The notes under the pieces: generated by a model
Database searches by the model: none
What the model was told of the DNA's origin: nothing
What the model saw: the letters and a program-made list of their open reading frames with translations, nothing else
Shown here: piece by piece, positions 49,314 through 58,674 of the stretch
How positions within the stretch are numbered: position 1 is the stretch's first letter
Layout of the letters: each line of letters starts with the position of its first letter
Translations under genes and position numbers: made by a program
Origin: an uncultured Clostridia bacterium
Lineage (GTDB): Bacteria; Bacillota; Clostridia; Oscillospirales; Acutalibacteraceae
Assembly (NCBI GenBank): GCA_947632335.1
Contig: CANROX010000004.1
Span: 1 to 64,000, forward strand
Direction of reading: 5' to 3'
DNA: 64,000 nt

Positions 49314-50717
49314 ATGAGTAATAATGAATTTAATGAAAATGAATTAAAATGGAGAGAAGAACGGAAAAAGAAGGTTCAGTCCTTCCATTTGAATATTGAT
49401 GAATCAGCCCTTGACGCCCCTTACACACAGGAACCGGAAAAGGAAACTCAAAGGCATTCTGAAAGGACCACTATGAGAAAGTCAGGTGGTGCAAGACAGA
49501 GTGACGAGATTAATTCCTACAGTGGCGGCAAGACCAAGGAAATGATTGAAAAGGATTATAAAAAGGCTGATAAGCGTCAAAAAAAGGAAGCAAAAAGGCG
49601 TGAAAAACGGAAAGCCAAAAAGAATAGAAGAGTTTTTACATTCATATGGCTGTTGATGGTTATTATGGCAGGTGTAATTCTTTCCCGATTTCTCCTTACA
49701 GGTATTAACGATATGCTGGCAATTTCCAGACCGGAGAATAATCGGGTGGTTGTAAAAATTCCCAGAGATGCAACCTTTGATGATGTAATAAATATTCTGT
49801 ATAAGAATAAAATTATAAAAGAAAAGGGATTTTTCAAACTCTATGCCAATATGAAACACGCTGAAAAGTACTATGAAAAAGGTACATTTAAGCTGGAAAC
49901 CAATATGGATTATGAGGCAATTATTAACTATCTGGAAAGTCCCTACAACAATGAAAAGACAATTTCTGTCCAAATTACAGAGGGTATGAATGTGGTGGAA
50001 ATCGCCAACAAACTCTACAAGGCAGGAGTTCTTTCAGACAAGGATAAATTCCTTAAAATGTGCAACAGCGACAAGTTTGATGAGGATTACGATTTTATCA
50101 AGTCACTTGGCAAGGCAAAAAATAATGGCAGGTACTATAAGCTGGAGGGTTATCTCTATCCTGATACATACACATTCTATGAAAACGAGGACCCGTCCCT
50201 TACAGTCAGCCGTATGCTGAGTAACTTTGCCGCAAAGAATGTTAATACCCTAAGTACAGCCGAGGGATATGACGAAAAGGTTTCGGTTGAGGAAAGGGCA
50301 GAGGATACAGGCTTTACCTTTGACCAGATTATGACAGTAGCGTCGCTTATACAGGCGGAGGCCGCCAACACAAAGGATATGTATAATATTAGTTCAATAC
50401 TGTTCAATAGACTTAATTCAGGTAATGCTTCAGACTTTGCCAGCTTAGGTCTTGACTCGACAATCTACTATCCTTACCGTGACAAGGACTCTGTTCCAAA
50501 GTCAGAGGGAGGAAAGAAATTTAAGAGCAAATATGACACCTACAAGCTAAAGGGACTTCCTCCGGGACCAATTTGTAATCCCAGCTCTGATGCAATCGAG
50601 GCAGCTATTAATCCGAATAACACAGACTATTACTTCTTCTGTCATGACTCTAACGGTGAAGCATATTATGCCTCAACATATGAAGAACATGAGTATAATC
50701 GCTCAATTATAGAATAA
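49314..50717 (+). CDS. mltG: Endolytic transglycosylase MltG
   Basis: Single TM, VKIPRDATFDDVINILYKNKII, LEGYLYPDTYTF, IMTVASLIQAEAAN, GLPPGPICNPSSDAIEAAINP. Confidence 0.93.
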   Translation: MSNNEFNENELKWREERKKKVQSFHLNIDESALDAPYTQEPEKETQRHSERTTMRKSGGARQSDEINSYSGGKTKEMIEKDYKKADKRQKKEAKRREKRKAKKNRRVFTFIWLLMVIMAGVILSRFLLTGINDMLAISRPENNRVVVKIPRDATFDDVINILYKNKIIKEKGFFKLYANMKHAEKYYEKGTFKLETNMDYEAIINYLESPYNNEKTISVQITEGMNVVEIANKLYKAGVLSDKDKFLKMCNSDKFDEDYDFIKSLGKAKNNGRYYKLEGYLYPDTYTFYENEDPSLTVSRMLSNFAAKNVNTLSTAEGYDEKVSVEERAEDTGFTFDQIMTVASLIQAEAANTKDMYNISSILFNRLNSGNASDFASLGLDSTIYYPYRDKDSVPKSEGGKKFKSKYDTYKLKGLPPGPICNPSSDAIEAAINPNNTDYYFFCHDSNGEAYYASTYEEHEYNRSIIE

Positions 50718-50732
50718 TAAAAGGACATATGT

Positions 50733-51947
50733 ATGATTAAACCGGAAATTTTAGCTCCGGCAGGGGATATGGAGTGTATAGTGAACAGCCTTAAATTTGG
50801 GGCAGACGCTGTTTATCTTGCCGGAAAACAGTTTGGAATGCGTACAGCCTCAAAGAATTTTGATAATGAGGAACTTAAACAGGCCGTTCTACTTGCACAT
50901 TCCTATAACAGTAAATTATATATAACAATCAACACACTTCCCCGTAATAATGAAATGGCTGTTCTTCCCGATTTTCTAAGTTATGCCGAGGAAATAGGAA
51001 TTGACGCCTTCATTATTGGGGATTTGGGTGTTTTTGAACTTGCAAAAAAATATGCCCCCAAGGTGGATAGGCATATCTCAACACAGGCAGGTATTGTCAA
51101 TTCCGATACGGCGGCGGCATGGTATAATATGGGAGCGTCAAGGGTTGTACTTGCCAGGGAAATGACATTTGATGATATTGGTGACATTAGGGCGAAAATA
51201 CCAAAGGGGCTTGAAATTGAATGTTTTGTCCACGGTGCAATGTGCGTGTCTTTCTCAGGCAGATGCCTTATCAGTAGTTATATGACCGGAAGAGATGCAA
51301 ACCGAGGGGACTGCGCACAGCCCTGTAGATGGAAATATCACCTTTATGAAGAAAACAGAGATGGTCAGTTCTTCCCGGTTGAGGAGGCGGACAACGGTAC
51401 TTATCTCTACAACAGCAGGGACCTGTGTATGATTGAACATATACCCCAACTTGTAAAGTCGGGAATTTCTTCCCTTAAAATTGAGGGCAGGGCAAAAAGT
51501 GCATATTATTGTGCAGTAACCACCAATGCCTACAGGCATGCTCTCAATGACTTTATGGAAGAGGGGGACAGCTATACCCTGAAACCATGGATAAAAGAGG
51601 AACTGGAAAAAATTAGTCATAGGGAGTACAGTACAGGTTTCTACCTTGGCGGTGAACCGGGACAGGTTACTTCAAACGGCGGATATATCCGTCATTACGA
51701 TGTTGTGGCTGTTTGCCAAGATAGTAACGGTAAAACGGCAAATATTACCCAGAGAAACAAATTTCTTGTGGGGGATGAGCTTGATGTACTTCCTCCATCA
51801 GGGATACCATTTAAAACAAGGTGTATATCACTAATAAATAAAAGGGGAGAACCTGTGGAAAGCGCTCCTCATGCTATGGAGGAACTGACTATCACGACAG
51901 ATAGGGAAATCCCAAAATCCTCGGTTATCAGAAAAAAGAGAGTATAA
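50733..51947 (+). CDS. U32 family peptidase
   Basis: MIKPEILAPAGDMECIVNSLKFGADAVYLAGKQFGMRTASKNF...ECFVHGAMCVSFSGRCLISSYMTGRDANRGDCAQPCRW. Confidence 0.94.
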   Translation: MIKPEILAPAGDMECIVNSLKFGADAVYLAGKQFGMRTASKNFDNEELKQAVLLAHSYNSKLYITINTLPRNNEMAVLPDFLSYAEEIGIDAFIIGDLGVFELAKKYAPKVDRHISTQAGIVNSDTAAAWYNMGASRVVLAREMTFDDIGDIRAKIPKGLEIECFVHGAMCVSFSGRCLISSYMTGRDANRGDCAQPCRWKYHLYEENRDGQFFPVEEADNGTYLYNSRDLCMIEHIPQLVKSGISSLKIEGRAKSAYYCAVTTNAYRHALNDFMEEGDSYTLKPWIKEELEKISHREYSTGFYLGGEPGQVTSNGGYIRHYDVVAVCQDSNGKTANITQRNKFLVGDELDVLPPSGIPFKTRCISLINKRGEPVESAPHAMEELTITTDREIPKSSVIRKKRV

Positions 51948-51955
51948 ACAATACC

Positions 51956-51984
51956 TTGACTTTTTAAATGCAGTAGAATATAAT
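51956..51984 (+). promoter_or_regulatory. Sigma-A-like promoter for T-box/alaS
   Basis: TTGACT-N17-TATAAT. Confidence 0.8.
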
Positions 51985-51991
51985 AATAAAG

Positions 51992-52224
51992 ACAAATTAG
52001 TAACAGGCGTTGATTAGGAAGAATTTAACAATATGCTTTTTAGAGAGGGCGGGGTCGGTGAAACTGCCTAAGTATGTGTTAATGGGCCGCCTATGAGCTC
52101 CATATGATGAATATGGCGTAAATCTGCGTTAAAGACTCCGAGAGGTAATACATTTATACTGTATTGCAACAAGGGTGGTACCACAGGAAATTTCCTGCCC
52201 CTGATTTTCAGGGGCAGGTTTTTA
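51992..52224 (+). promoter_or_regulatory. T-box leader of alaS (T-box sequence 52171-52184, terminator ~52194-52223)
   Basis: AAGGGTGGTACCAC T-box motif, terminator CCTGCCCCTGA-ttt-TCAGGGGCAGG+TTTTT, position directly upstream of alaS; linker GCGTTAAAGA; candidate specifier GCT 52097-52099 (tentative). Confidence 0.92.
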
Positions 52225-52261
52225 TATTACAGAGAAAGTTTTATTGTGAGGAGAAAGAACT

Positions 52262-54907
52262 ATGCAGTGGACAGGACTTAATGAATTAAGAGAGAAGTTT
52301 CTTTCATTTATGGAATCAAAGGGTTGTCTTAGACTTCCCTCATTCTCATTAATTCCACAGGACGATAATAGCCTTCTGCTTATTAACAGCGGTATGGCTC
52401 CTATGAAAAAGTATTTTACAGGGGAGATTACACCCCCAAAAAAGAGGGTAACAACCTGTCAGAAATGTATCCGTACACCTGATATTGAAGAAGTGGGCAA
52501 AACAGACCGACACGGAACATATTTTGAAATGCTCGGCAACTTTTCATTTGGTGATTACTTCAAAAGAGAGGCAACAGCTTGGGCATGGGAATTTTTTACA
52601 AAAGTTCTTGAAATTCCAAAGGAAAAACTTTATGTTTCAGTATACCGGGAAGATGATGAAGCATATGATATTTGGACAAAAGAAGTGGGTGTAGAAGAAA
52701 GTCATATGGTTCGCCTAGGCAAGGAGGATAATTTTTGGGAACACGGTTCAGGCCCCTGCGGCCCTTGTTCCGAGATTTACTATGACAGAGGTGAATCCCA
52801 CGGCTGTGGAAAACCGGATTGTAAGGTAGGATGTGAATGCGACCGTTTTATGGAGGTGTGGAATCTTGTTTTCACACAGTTTGACAGCGACGGTCACGAT
52901 AACTATACTCCTCTTGACCACCCGAATATAGATACAGGTATGGGTCTTGAAAGGCTTGCCTGTGTAATGCAGGGTGTGGATAATCTTTTCCTTGTAGACA
53001 CAGTACAGAATATTATGAAACACATTTCATCAATAGTTGGTGTAAACTACGGTGACAGTGAAAAGAAAGATATTTCCCTAAGAGTCATTACAGACCATAT
53101 CCGTTCCACCACATTTATGATTGGCGACGGAGTTATGCCGTCAAATGAGGGTAAGGGCTATGTTCTCAGAAGACTTCTCAGGAGAGCCGCCCGTCACGGA
53201 AGAATTTTAGGCTATAATAAGCCATTCCTCTATAAAGTGGCTGATACTGTTATTAAAGAAAATGAAGAAGCATATCCCATACTCCGTGATAAGAGGGATT
53301 ATATTGTTAAACTCATTAAAGCGGAGGAGGACAATTTCAGCAAAACCATTGACCAGGGCTTACAGCTTTTGGAGGATATTATATCGAAAGAGGACGCAAA
53401 GGTTCTTTCCGGCGACGACGCCTTTAAGCTCAATGACACCTTTGGTTTTCCCATTGACCTTATTACAGAAATTGTAGGAGAAAAGGGAATGGAGGTTGAC
53501 CTTGATAGATTTAGAACCCTCCTTAAAGAGCAGAAAAAGCGTTCCAGGGACGCCCGTAAAAATGCCGGTGCAGACGCATGGATTTCCGAAAGTACCGACC
53601 TTAATGATATTCCTGCAACAGTCTTTAAGGGATACAGGGTAAGTATGACAGAGGCAAATGTTTTGGCTATTATCAAGGACGGTGAGAGAGTAAAAACCCT
53701 TACAGAGGGTGAAGATGGTATAATTATCCTTGATAAAACCACTTTCTATGCAGAGAGTGGTGGTCAGATTGGTGACACAGGTGTTATTAAAAACGGAGAA
53801 GTAACACTTGATGTAACAGATACAACTAAAAATCCCACAGGAATTTTCCTCCACAGCGTAACAGTAAATAGTGGCATAGTAAAGGTTTCTGATGTTGTTC
53901 AGGCTAAAATTGACGGCAACAGGAGAATGGATATTACTCGTAACCATACGGCGGCTCATCTGCTGCAAGCGGCTTTAAGAGAAGTTCTCGGTACCCATGT
54001 TGAGCAGGCAGGTCAGCTTGTTTCCGACAGCTACTTCCGTTTTGACTTTACCCACTTTGAACCTCTTACAGATGAAGAACTTAAAAGAGTTGAGGATATT
54101 GTAAATGAAAAAATCCTTAGCCAGCTCCAGGTTGTTTCTGAGGAAATGGACATTGAAGAGGCAAAGAAACTGGGTGCAATGATGCTCTTTGGTGAAAAGT
54201 ACGGCGACAGAGTCAGGGTGGTTAATGCAGGAGAATATTCTATAGAATTTTGCGGAGGCACCCATGTTGCCAATACATCTGACATAGGACTGTTTAAAAT
54301 AAAGTCCGAGGGTTCTGTTGCCTCCGGCGTCAGAAGAATAGAGGCTGTAACAGGCAAGGGCGTGCTAACATATCTTGACAGCGTGCTTGCGGTTGTAAAC
54401 AGTGTTACACAGTCACTTAAAGTGAACAATCCTAAGGAGCTTGTTCAGGGTGCTATACGAATGGCAAACGAACTTAAAGAAAAAGAAAAGAAAATTGACG
54501 AGTTAAATAAAAAGATTGCACAGAACGCTTCCCAAGGCGTTTTTGAAAACGCAAAAAGATATAAGGGCGTCCGCATTATTTCCGTTGCAATTAACGACGC
54601 CACAGTAGATATGCTTAGGGATTTGGCATCTAAGGCAACCGACAACAATCCAATGACAGTTGTGGTACTGGCAGGCATAAACGGTGAAAAGGTAACATTC
54701 ATCTGCGCCTGCGGTAAGGACCTGGTAACATACGGCATAAAGGCAGGGGATATTGTTAAACAGGTTGCCTCAATAGCAGGAGGAAACGGCGGCGGTAAGC
54801 CCAATATGGCTATGGCAGGCGCCAAGGACATATCAAAGGTTGACGATGCAATTATTGGGGCAGAAAATATTATTAAAACAATGGTTGACAATGCCGGTAT
54901 AGAATAA
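52262..54907 (+). CDS. alaS: Alanyl-tRNA synthetase
   Basis: FLSFMESKGCLRLPSFSLIPQDDNSLLLINSGMAPMKKYFTGE...; editing HxxxH HTAAH, CGGTH, DHHA1 GGGGKPNMAMAGAKD-type C-term. Confidence 0.98.
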   Translation: MQWTGLNELREKFLSFMESKGCLRLPSFSLIPQDDNSLLLINSGMAPMKKYFTGEITPPKKRVTTCQKCIRTPDIEEVGKTDRHGTYFEMLGNFSFGDYFKREATAWAWEFFTKVLEIPKEKLYVSVYREDDEAYDIWTKEVGVEESHMVRLGKEDNFWEHGSGPCGPCSEIYYDRGESHGCGKPDCKVGCECDRFMEVWNLVFTQFDSDGHDNYTPLDHPNIDTGMGLERLACVMQGVDNLFLVDTVQNIMKHISSIVGVNYGDSEKKDISLRVITDHIRSTTFMIGDGVMPSNEGKGYVLRRLLRRAARHGRILGYNKPFLYKVADTVIKENEEAYPILRDKRDYIVKLIKAEEDNFSKTIDQGLQLLEDIISKEDAKVLSGDDAFKLNDTFGFPIDLITEIVGEKGMEVDLDRFRTLLKEQKKRSRDARKNAGADAWISESTDLNDIPATVFKGYRVSMTEANVLAIIKDGERVKTLTEGEDGIIILDKTTFYAESGGQIGDTGVIKNGEVTLDVTDTTKNPTGIFLHSVTVNSGIVKVSDVVQAKIDGNRRMDITRNHTAAHLLQAALREVLGTHVEQAGQLVSDSYFRFDFTHFEPLTDEELKRVEDIVNEKILSQLQVVSEEMDIEEAKKLGAMMLFGEKYGDRVRVVNAGEYSIEFCGGTHVANTSDIGLFKIKSEGSVASGVRRIEAVTGKGVLTYLDSVLAVVNSVTQSLKVNNPKELVQGAIRMANELKEKEKKIDELNKKIAQNASQGVFENAKRYKGVRIISVAINDATVDMLRDLASKATDNNPMTVVVLAGINGEKVTFICACGKDLVTYGIKAGDIVKQVASIAGGNGGGKPNMAMAGAKDISKVDDAIIGAENIIKTMVDNAGIE

Positions 54908-54910
54908 GAA

Positions 54911-54940
54911 AAAATCAGCAGGTACTATCCTGCTGATTTT
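54911..54940 (+). terminator. Intrinsic terminator after alaS
   Basis: AAAATCAGCAGG-tactat-CCTGCTGATTTT. Confidence 0.85.
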
Positions 54941-54958
54941 CTTTTAACAAAAGAAAAA

Positions 54959-54982
54959 GACCATAACCCTTAGGTTATGGTC
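54959..54982 (-). terminator. Terminator for rpmB (- strand)
   Basis: GACCATAACC-ctta-GGTTATGGTC, T-run on the - strand side. Confidence 0.75.
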
Positions 54983-55013
54983 AATTACTTTCAACTATAA
55001 GTATAAGCGTAAA

Positions 55014-55202
55014 TTAGATTGCTCTTGTAACCTTACCTGAACGCAAGCAACGGGTGCAAGCGTAAACACGCTTAGGCTGACCGTCAACAATAGCCTTAAC
55101 TCTCTGAACATTAGGCTTCCAAGTTCTGTTGGAACGTCTATGTGAGTGAGATACCTTAATACCAAAAGTAACGCCTTTACCGCAGATTTCACATTTAGCC
55201 AT
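55014..55202 (-). CDS. rpmB: 50S ribosomal protein L28
   Basis: MAKCEICGKGVTFGIKVSHSHRRSNRTWKPNVQRVKAIVDGQPKRVYACTRCLRSGKVTRAI; start at 55202 rather than ORF-track 55241. Confidence 0.96.
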   Translation of the reverse strand: MAKCEICGKGVTFGIKVSHSHRRSNRTWKPNVQRVKAIVDGQPKRVYACTRCLRSGKVTRAI

Positions 55203-55262
55203 GTGTCTGCACCTCCTTGACAATAAATCATATTTCTGCAAATTACACTTTGCAACTATGTT

Positions 55263-55291
55263 ATAATAACAGAAGTTTTATATTTTTGCAA
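55263..55291 (-). promoter_or_regulatory. Sigma-A-like promoter for rpmB
   Basis: On - strand TTGCAA-N17-TATTAT. Confidence 0.65.
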
Positions 55292-55339
55292 GTGTTTTTT
55301 TAAATTTATGAAGAAAAAGTCAAATTAATATCATTTTCC

Positions 55340-55368
55340 TTGTAATTTTTATGGTTTTATTATATAAT
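55340..55368 (+). promoter_or_regulatory. Sigma-A-like promoter for M50 peptidase operon
   Basis: TTGTAA-N17-TATAAT. Confidence 0.6.
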
Positions 55369-55398
55369 AATATGAATAGTATTATGGAAAAGAAAGAG

Positions 55399-56103
55399 AT
55401 GAGAATTATGCTGTCAGAACTTATAGGAGCTTTCAGGGGTGAGGGAGTAGACTTTGCCTACATAATCACACAACTCCTTGCAATGCTGGTTATTATTTTC
55501 CTTGTTCTGCCCTTTCACGAATGGGCACACGCCTTTACGGCAATGAAACTGGGGGACAATTCTGTAAAGTATCGTGGAAGACTTACACTTAATCCTCTTG
55601 CACATATTGATGTGATGGGTTCGCTTTTCCTTATTCTTATCGGCTTTGGTTGGGCTAAGCCGGTACCCATTGACCCCCGTAATTTTAAAAATGAAAAAGT
55701 TGGTATGGCTGTAACTGCCGTTATGGGTCCCGTGGCTAATTTGGTTGCCTCTCTTGCAGGTGCTTTTATATTTTATGGTTTACAGGCATTTATCCCCGGG
55801 GTGTATTATTCGCAGTTTGGTTCATATGTATATATGTTTCTTCAGTTTTACATTCAGATAAATGTTTATTTGGCTGTATTTAATCTTATTCCAATACCGC
55901 CCTTAGACGGTTCAAAGGTACTTTTCCTGTTTTTGCCTGACAATGCGGTATCATTTTTCTATAGATATGAAAGATATATTATGCTTTTAGTTTTTATCCT
56001 TATATGGGGAGGCATTTTAAGTGTGCCACTGGCATATATAAGCTCCTATATAATGGGGGGTATTAATTTTGTAGGACGACTTCCCTTTTTATGGGCGTTT
56101 TAA
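55399..56103 (+). CDS. Site-2 protease (M50) family membrane protein
   Basis: LPFHEWAHAFTAMKLGD (HExxH), NLIPIPPLDGSKV (NPxPPLDG). Exact start uncertain (55384, 55399 or 55408). Confidence 0.9.
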   Translation: MRIMLSELIGAFRGEGVDFAYIITQLLAMLVIIFLVLPFHEWAHAFTAMKLGDNSVKYRGRLTLNPLAHIDVMGSLFLILIGFGWAKPVPIDPRNFKNEKVGMAVTAVMGPVANLVASLAGAFIFYGLQAFIPGVYYSQFGSYVYMFLQFYIQINVYLAVFNLIPIPPLDGSKVLFLFLPDNAVSFFYRYERYIMLLVFILIWGGILSVPLAYISSYIMGGINFVGRLPFLWAF

Positions 56104-56124
56104 GTCGGTCCAAGGTTTGGCTTT

Positions 56125-56877
56125 ATGAGTGAAATAATAGAAGATACAAGTTTATCTGTTACAAACAATAACACGGAAAAGCAAAAAATTTTATATCATA
56201 CAGATGTGTTTGAGGGTCCTTTGGATTTGCTCCTTAGCCTTATTGCCAAGAATAAAATTAACATATGCGATATTGTGATTTCCGATCTAATTGACCAGTA
56301 TATGGAGCAAATTAAACTTATGCAGGAGGAAGAAATGGATATTGCCTCTGAATTTTTGCAGATGGCAAGCCGCCTTGTTCATATAAAGTCGGTAATCCTT
56401 CTTCCAAAGTATGAGGAGGAAGCAGAGGAACTGCAAAAGGAGCTTACAGGTCAACTGATTGAGTACCAACTCTGTAAAGAGATTTCGAAAATATTAGCCT
56501 CTATAATTTCCTTTGATTATTATACCAAAGAACCCAGCAAAATAAACTTTGATTTGACCTATGACAGAATACACCCTGCCAAGGACATAGCAAAAGCGTA
56601 TGTATCTGCTGTAGGCAGGGGCAAGGCAAAACTGCCCCCTCCAAAGGACGCCTTTTCCGGAATTGTCAGCCGGAAGATAGTTTCTGTATCTTCCAAAATA
56701 ATTACGGTTATGAGAAAGCTCTATAAGGGAAATACTGTAAAGTACAAAACGCTTTTTGAAGCATCTCAGGGGCGAAGCGACCTTGTAGCTACATTCCTTG
56801 CAATACTTGAACTTGTAAAGGGCAAGAGAGTTAGGATTGAGGGCGAGGGCGATAATGCAGATGTTAGAATGATTTAG
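56125..56877 (+). CDS. scpA: Segregation and condensation protein A
   Basis: YHTDVFEGPLDLLLSLIAKNKINICDIVISDLIDQYMEQI...ASEFLQMASRLVHIKSVILLP. Confidence 0.95.
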   Translation: MSEIIEDTSLSVTNNNTEKQKILYHTDVFEGPLDLLLSLIAKNKINICDIVISDLIDQYMEQIKLMQEEEMDIASEFLQMASRLVHIKSVILLPKYEEEAEELQKELTGQLIEYQLCKEISKILASIISFDYYTKEPSKINFDLTYDRIHPAKDIAKAYVSAVGRGKAKLPPPKDAFSGIVSRKIVSVSSKIITVMRKLYKGNTVKYKTLFEASQGRSDLVATFLAILELVKGKRVRIEGEGDNADVRMI

Positions 56878-56896
56878 TTCTTTTGAGGAATAATAT

Positions 56897-57502
56897 ATGA
56901 GTAACGAAGAAATGAAAAGAGCAGTGGAGGCAATTCTTCTTTCAGCAGGCGAGTCTGTAGACATAGACAGAATATCACAGGCTCTGGAAATTACACCCAA
57001 AGAGACCGAGAAACTTCTTACAAAGCTGACGGAGGAATTTAATTCTCAGAACCACGGTTTTAAAATTATGAGGTATAAGGACAGCTTTCAGTTTGTCACC
57101 CATAAGGAGTATGCAGAGCAAATCCGTACGGTTATGGATTTAAACCGCAAAAAGCCCCTTAGTCAGGCGGCTATGGAGGTTCTCTCCGTAATAGCATACA
57201 ACCAGCCTGTTACCAAGGCTTTTGTTGAGCAGGTAAGGGGTGTGGACTGTTCGGGTGTTATAGGTTCATTAACATTAAAAGGACTTATTGAAGAACAGGG
57301 CAGGCTTGAGCTTCCGGGCAGGCCGCTTATTTACGGTACAACAGAAAACTTCCTTAGATGTTTCAACATAAGCTCAATAGAGGAACTTCCTCCGATTCCA
57401 AAAGGCAAAGGAGAAAATTCCGAGAAAGAAGAAGTTGAAAGCAGTGAAAAAACAATAACTGCCACGCCTCAGGAAATAGTAGAAATGGTTACAGAGGAAT
57501 AA
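56897..57502 (+). CDS. scpB: Segregation and condensation protein B
   Basis: KRAVEAILLSAGESVDIDRIS...LSQAAMEVLSVIAYNQPVTKAFVEQVRGVDCSGVIGSLTLKGLIEEQGR. Confidence 0.95.
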   Translation: MSNEEMKRAVEAILLSAGESVDIDRISQALEITPKETEKLLTKLTEEFNSQNHGFKIMRYKDSFQFVTHKEYAEQIRTVMDLNRKKPLSQAAMEVLSVIAYNQPVTKAFVEQVRGVDCSGVIGSLTLKGLIEEQGRLELPGRPLIYGTTENFLRCFNISSIEELPPIPKGKGENSEKEEVESSEKTITATPQEIVEMVTEE

Positions 57503-57505
57503 TTG

Positions 57506-58153
57506 ATGTGTGCTGTCATCATAATATTATCAATACTTCTTTTACTTTTTCTGATTTCCCTCTTAAACATACAGCTTATTGCAGGCTATAGGGACAGGCT
57601 TTCTATTGTAATAAAGGTTTTATTTTTTAAGATTGATTTGTCCCCTAAGAAAAAAAAGCCTAAAGCAAAAGAGAAAAAGGGAAAAGGGAAAAAACAGAAA
57701 AAAACCAAGCAAAAAAAATCCGATGAAAAAGAAAAGCCAAAAAAGAAAAAGGAAAATCCCTTAAAAACATTGTGGAATAAGCAGGGCGTTTCGGGTTTTG
57801 TAGAACTTTTAAAAGATGTACTAAATCTTGCCGGCGGTGTTCTAAAAGGTTTTTTCAAAAGATTTATTATTCATAATCTTGATGTAAAAATTTCTTTTGC
57901 AGGTGAGGACGCGTCGGATACCGCAACCGGCTATGGGGCTGTTTGTGCAGTTGTATACCCGCTTGTGGCACAAATTTATTCAAGGCTGAATGTAAAGGAT
58001 TATTCCGTAGATATACTTTGTAACTTTGAACAGGGGGCAAAGACGGAACTTGATTGTTCACTATACGGAACAATTAGAATTTGTCATATTTTTTCAATAA
58101 CACTAAAAGCAGCGGCAAAGGCAGTTAAGACATATTTAAAAATGAGATTTTAA
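57506..58153 (+). CDS. DUF2953 domain-containing membrane protein
   Basis: N-terminal TM, Lys-rich linker, C-terminal GYGAVCAVVYPLVAQIYSRL; located between scpB and ytfJ. Confidence 0.75.
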   Translation: MCAVIIILSILLLLFLISLLNIQLIAGYRDRLSIVIKVLFFKIDLSPKKKKPKAKEKKGKGKKQKKTKQKKSDEKEKPKKKKENPLKTLWNKQGVSGFVELLKDVLNLAGGVLKGFFKRFIIHNLDVKISFAGEDASDTATGYGAVCAVVYPLVAQIYSRLNVKDYSVDILCNFEQGAKTELDCSLYGTIRICHIFSITLKAAAKAVKTYLKMRF

Positions 58154-58177
58154 CTATTAAATTAAGGAGAGATTTCT

Positions 58178-58618
58178 ATGAGCGAACATCCTATTGAAAG
58201 CCTGATGGGCGTTACCATGCAGAAAATTAAGGAAATGGTTGATGTAAATACCATTATAGGCGACCCTATTACAACGCCGGACGGAACAGTAGTTGTACCT
58301 GTTTCAAAGGTTAGTTATGGTTTTGCCAGCGGCGGTTCTGATTTTCCGTCAAAAAAAGACGGAAAAGATTGTTTTGGCGGCGGCAGCGGCGCAGGTATTA
58401 CAATTAACCCTGTAGGCTTTCTTACAGTATGTAAGGGTCAGGTTAAGATGATTGGCATTGGTGAAAGTGACGGCACCCTTGACAAGGCTATAGCTATGGT
58501 TCCCGATGTTTTTGACAAGGTCACAAGCTTCCTTAAAAAAGATAAGAAAGATAAAAAGAAAGATAAAAACGGCAAAACTCCGGAAATTACCGTAACCGAA
58601 ACAGAGGTTGAACCCTAA
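58178..58618 (+). CDS. ytfJ: GerW/YtfJ family sporulation protein
   Basis: HPIESLMGVTMQKIKEMVDVNTIIGDPITTPDGTVVVPVSKVSYGFASGGSDF...GGGSGAGITINPVGFLTV. Confidence 0.93.
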   Translation: MSEHPIESLMGVTMQKIKEMVDVNTIIGDPITTPDGTVVVPVSKVSYGFASGGSDFPSKKDGKDCFGGGSGAGITINPVGFLTVCKGQVKMIGIGESDGTLDKAIAMVPDVFDKVTSFLKKDKKDKKKDKNGKTPEITVTETEVEP

Positions 58619-58674
58619 CTTATATTTTTGCATAAAAGATATTTCTGCCTCATACAATTCTATGAGGTGGTAGT

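Noticed and set aside
53299-53968. Antisense ORFs of 147 and 202 aa opposite alaS
   Set aside because: Lie within the strongly conserved AlaS frame on the other strand; no independent support.
58163-58618. Repetitive Lys/Asp stretch in ytfJ (KKDKKDKKKDKNGK) and Lys-rich stretch in DUF2953 (57640-57760) as repeats or frameshift hot spots
   Set aside because: Both stay in frame and encode ordinary charged linkers; no evidence of programmed slippage.
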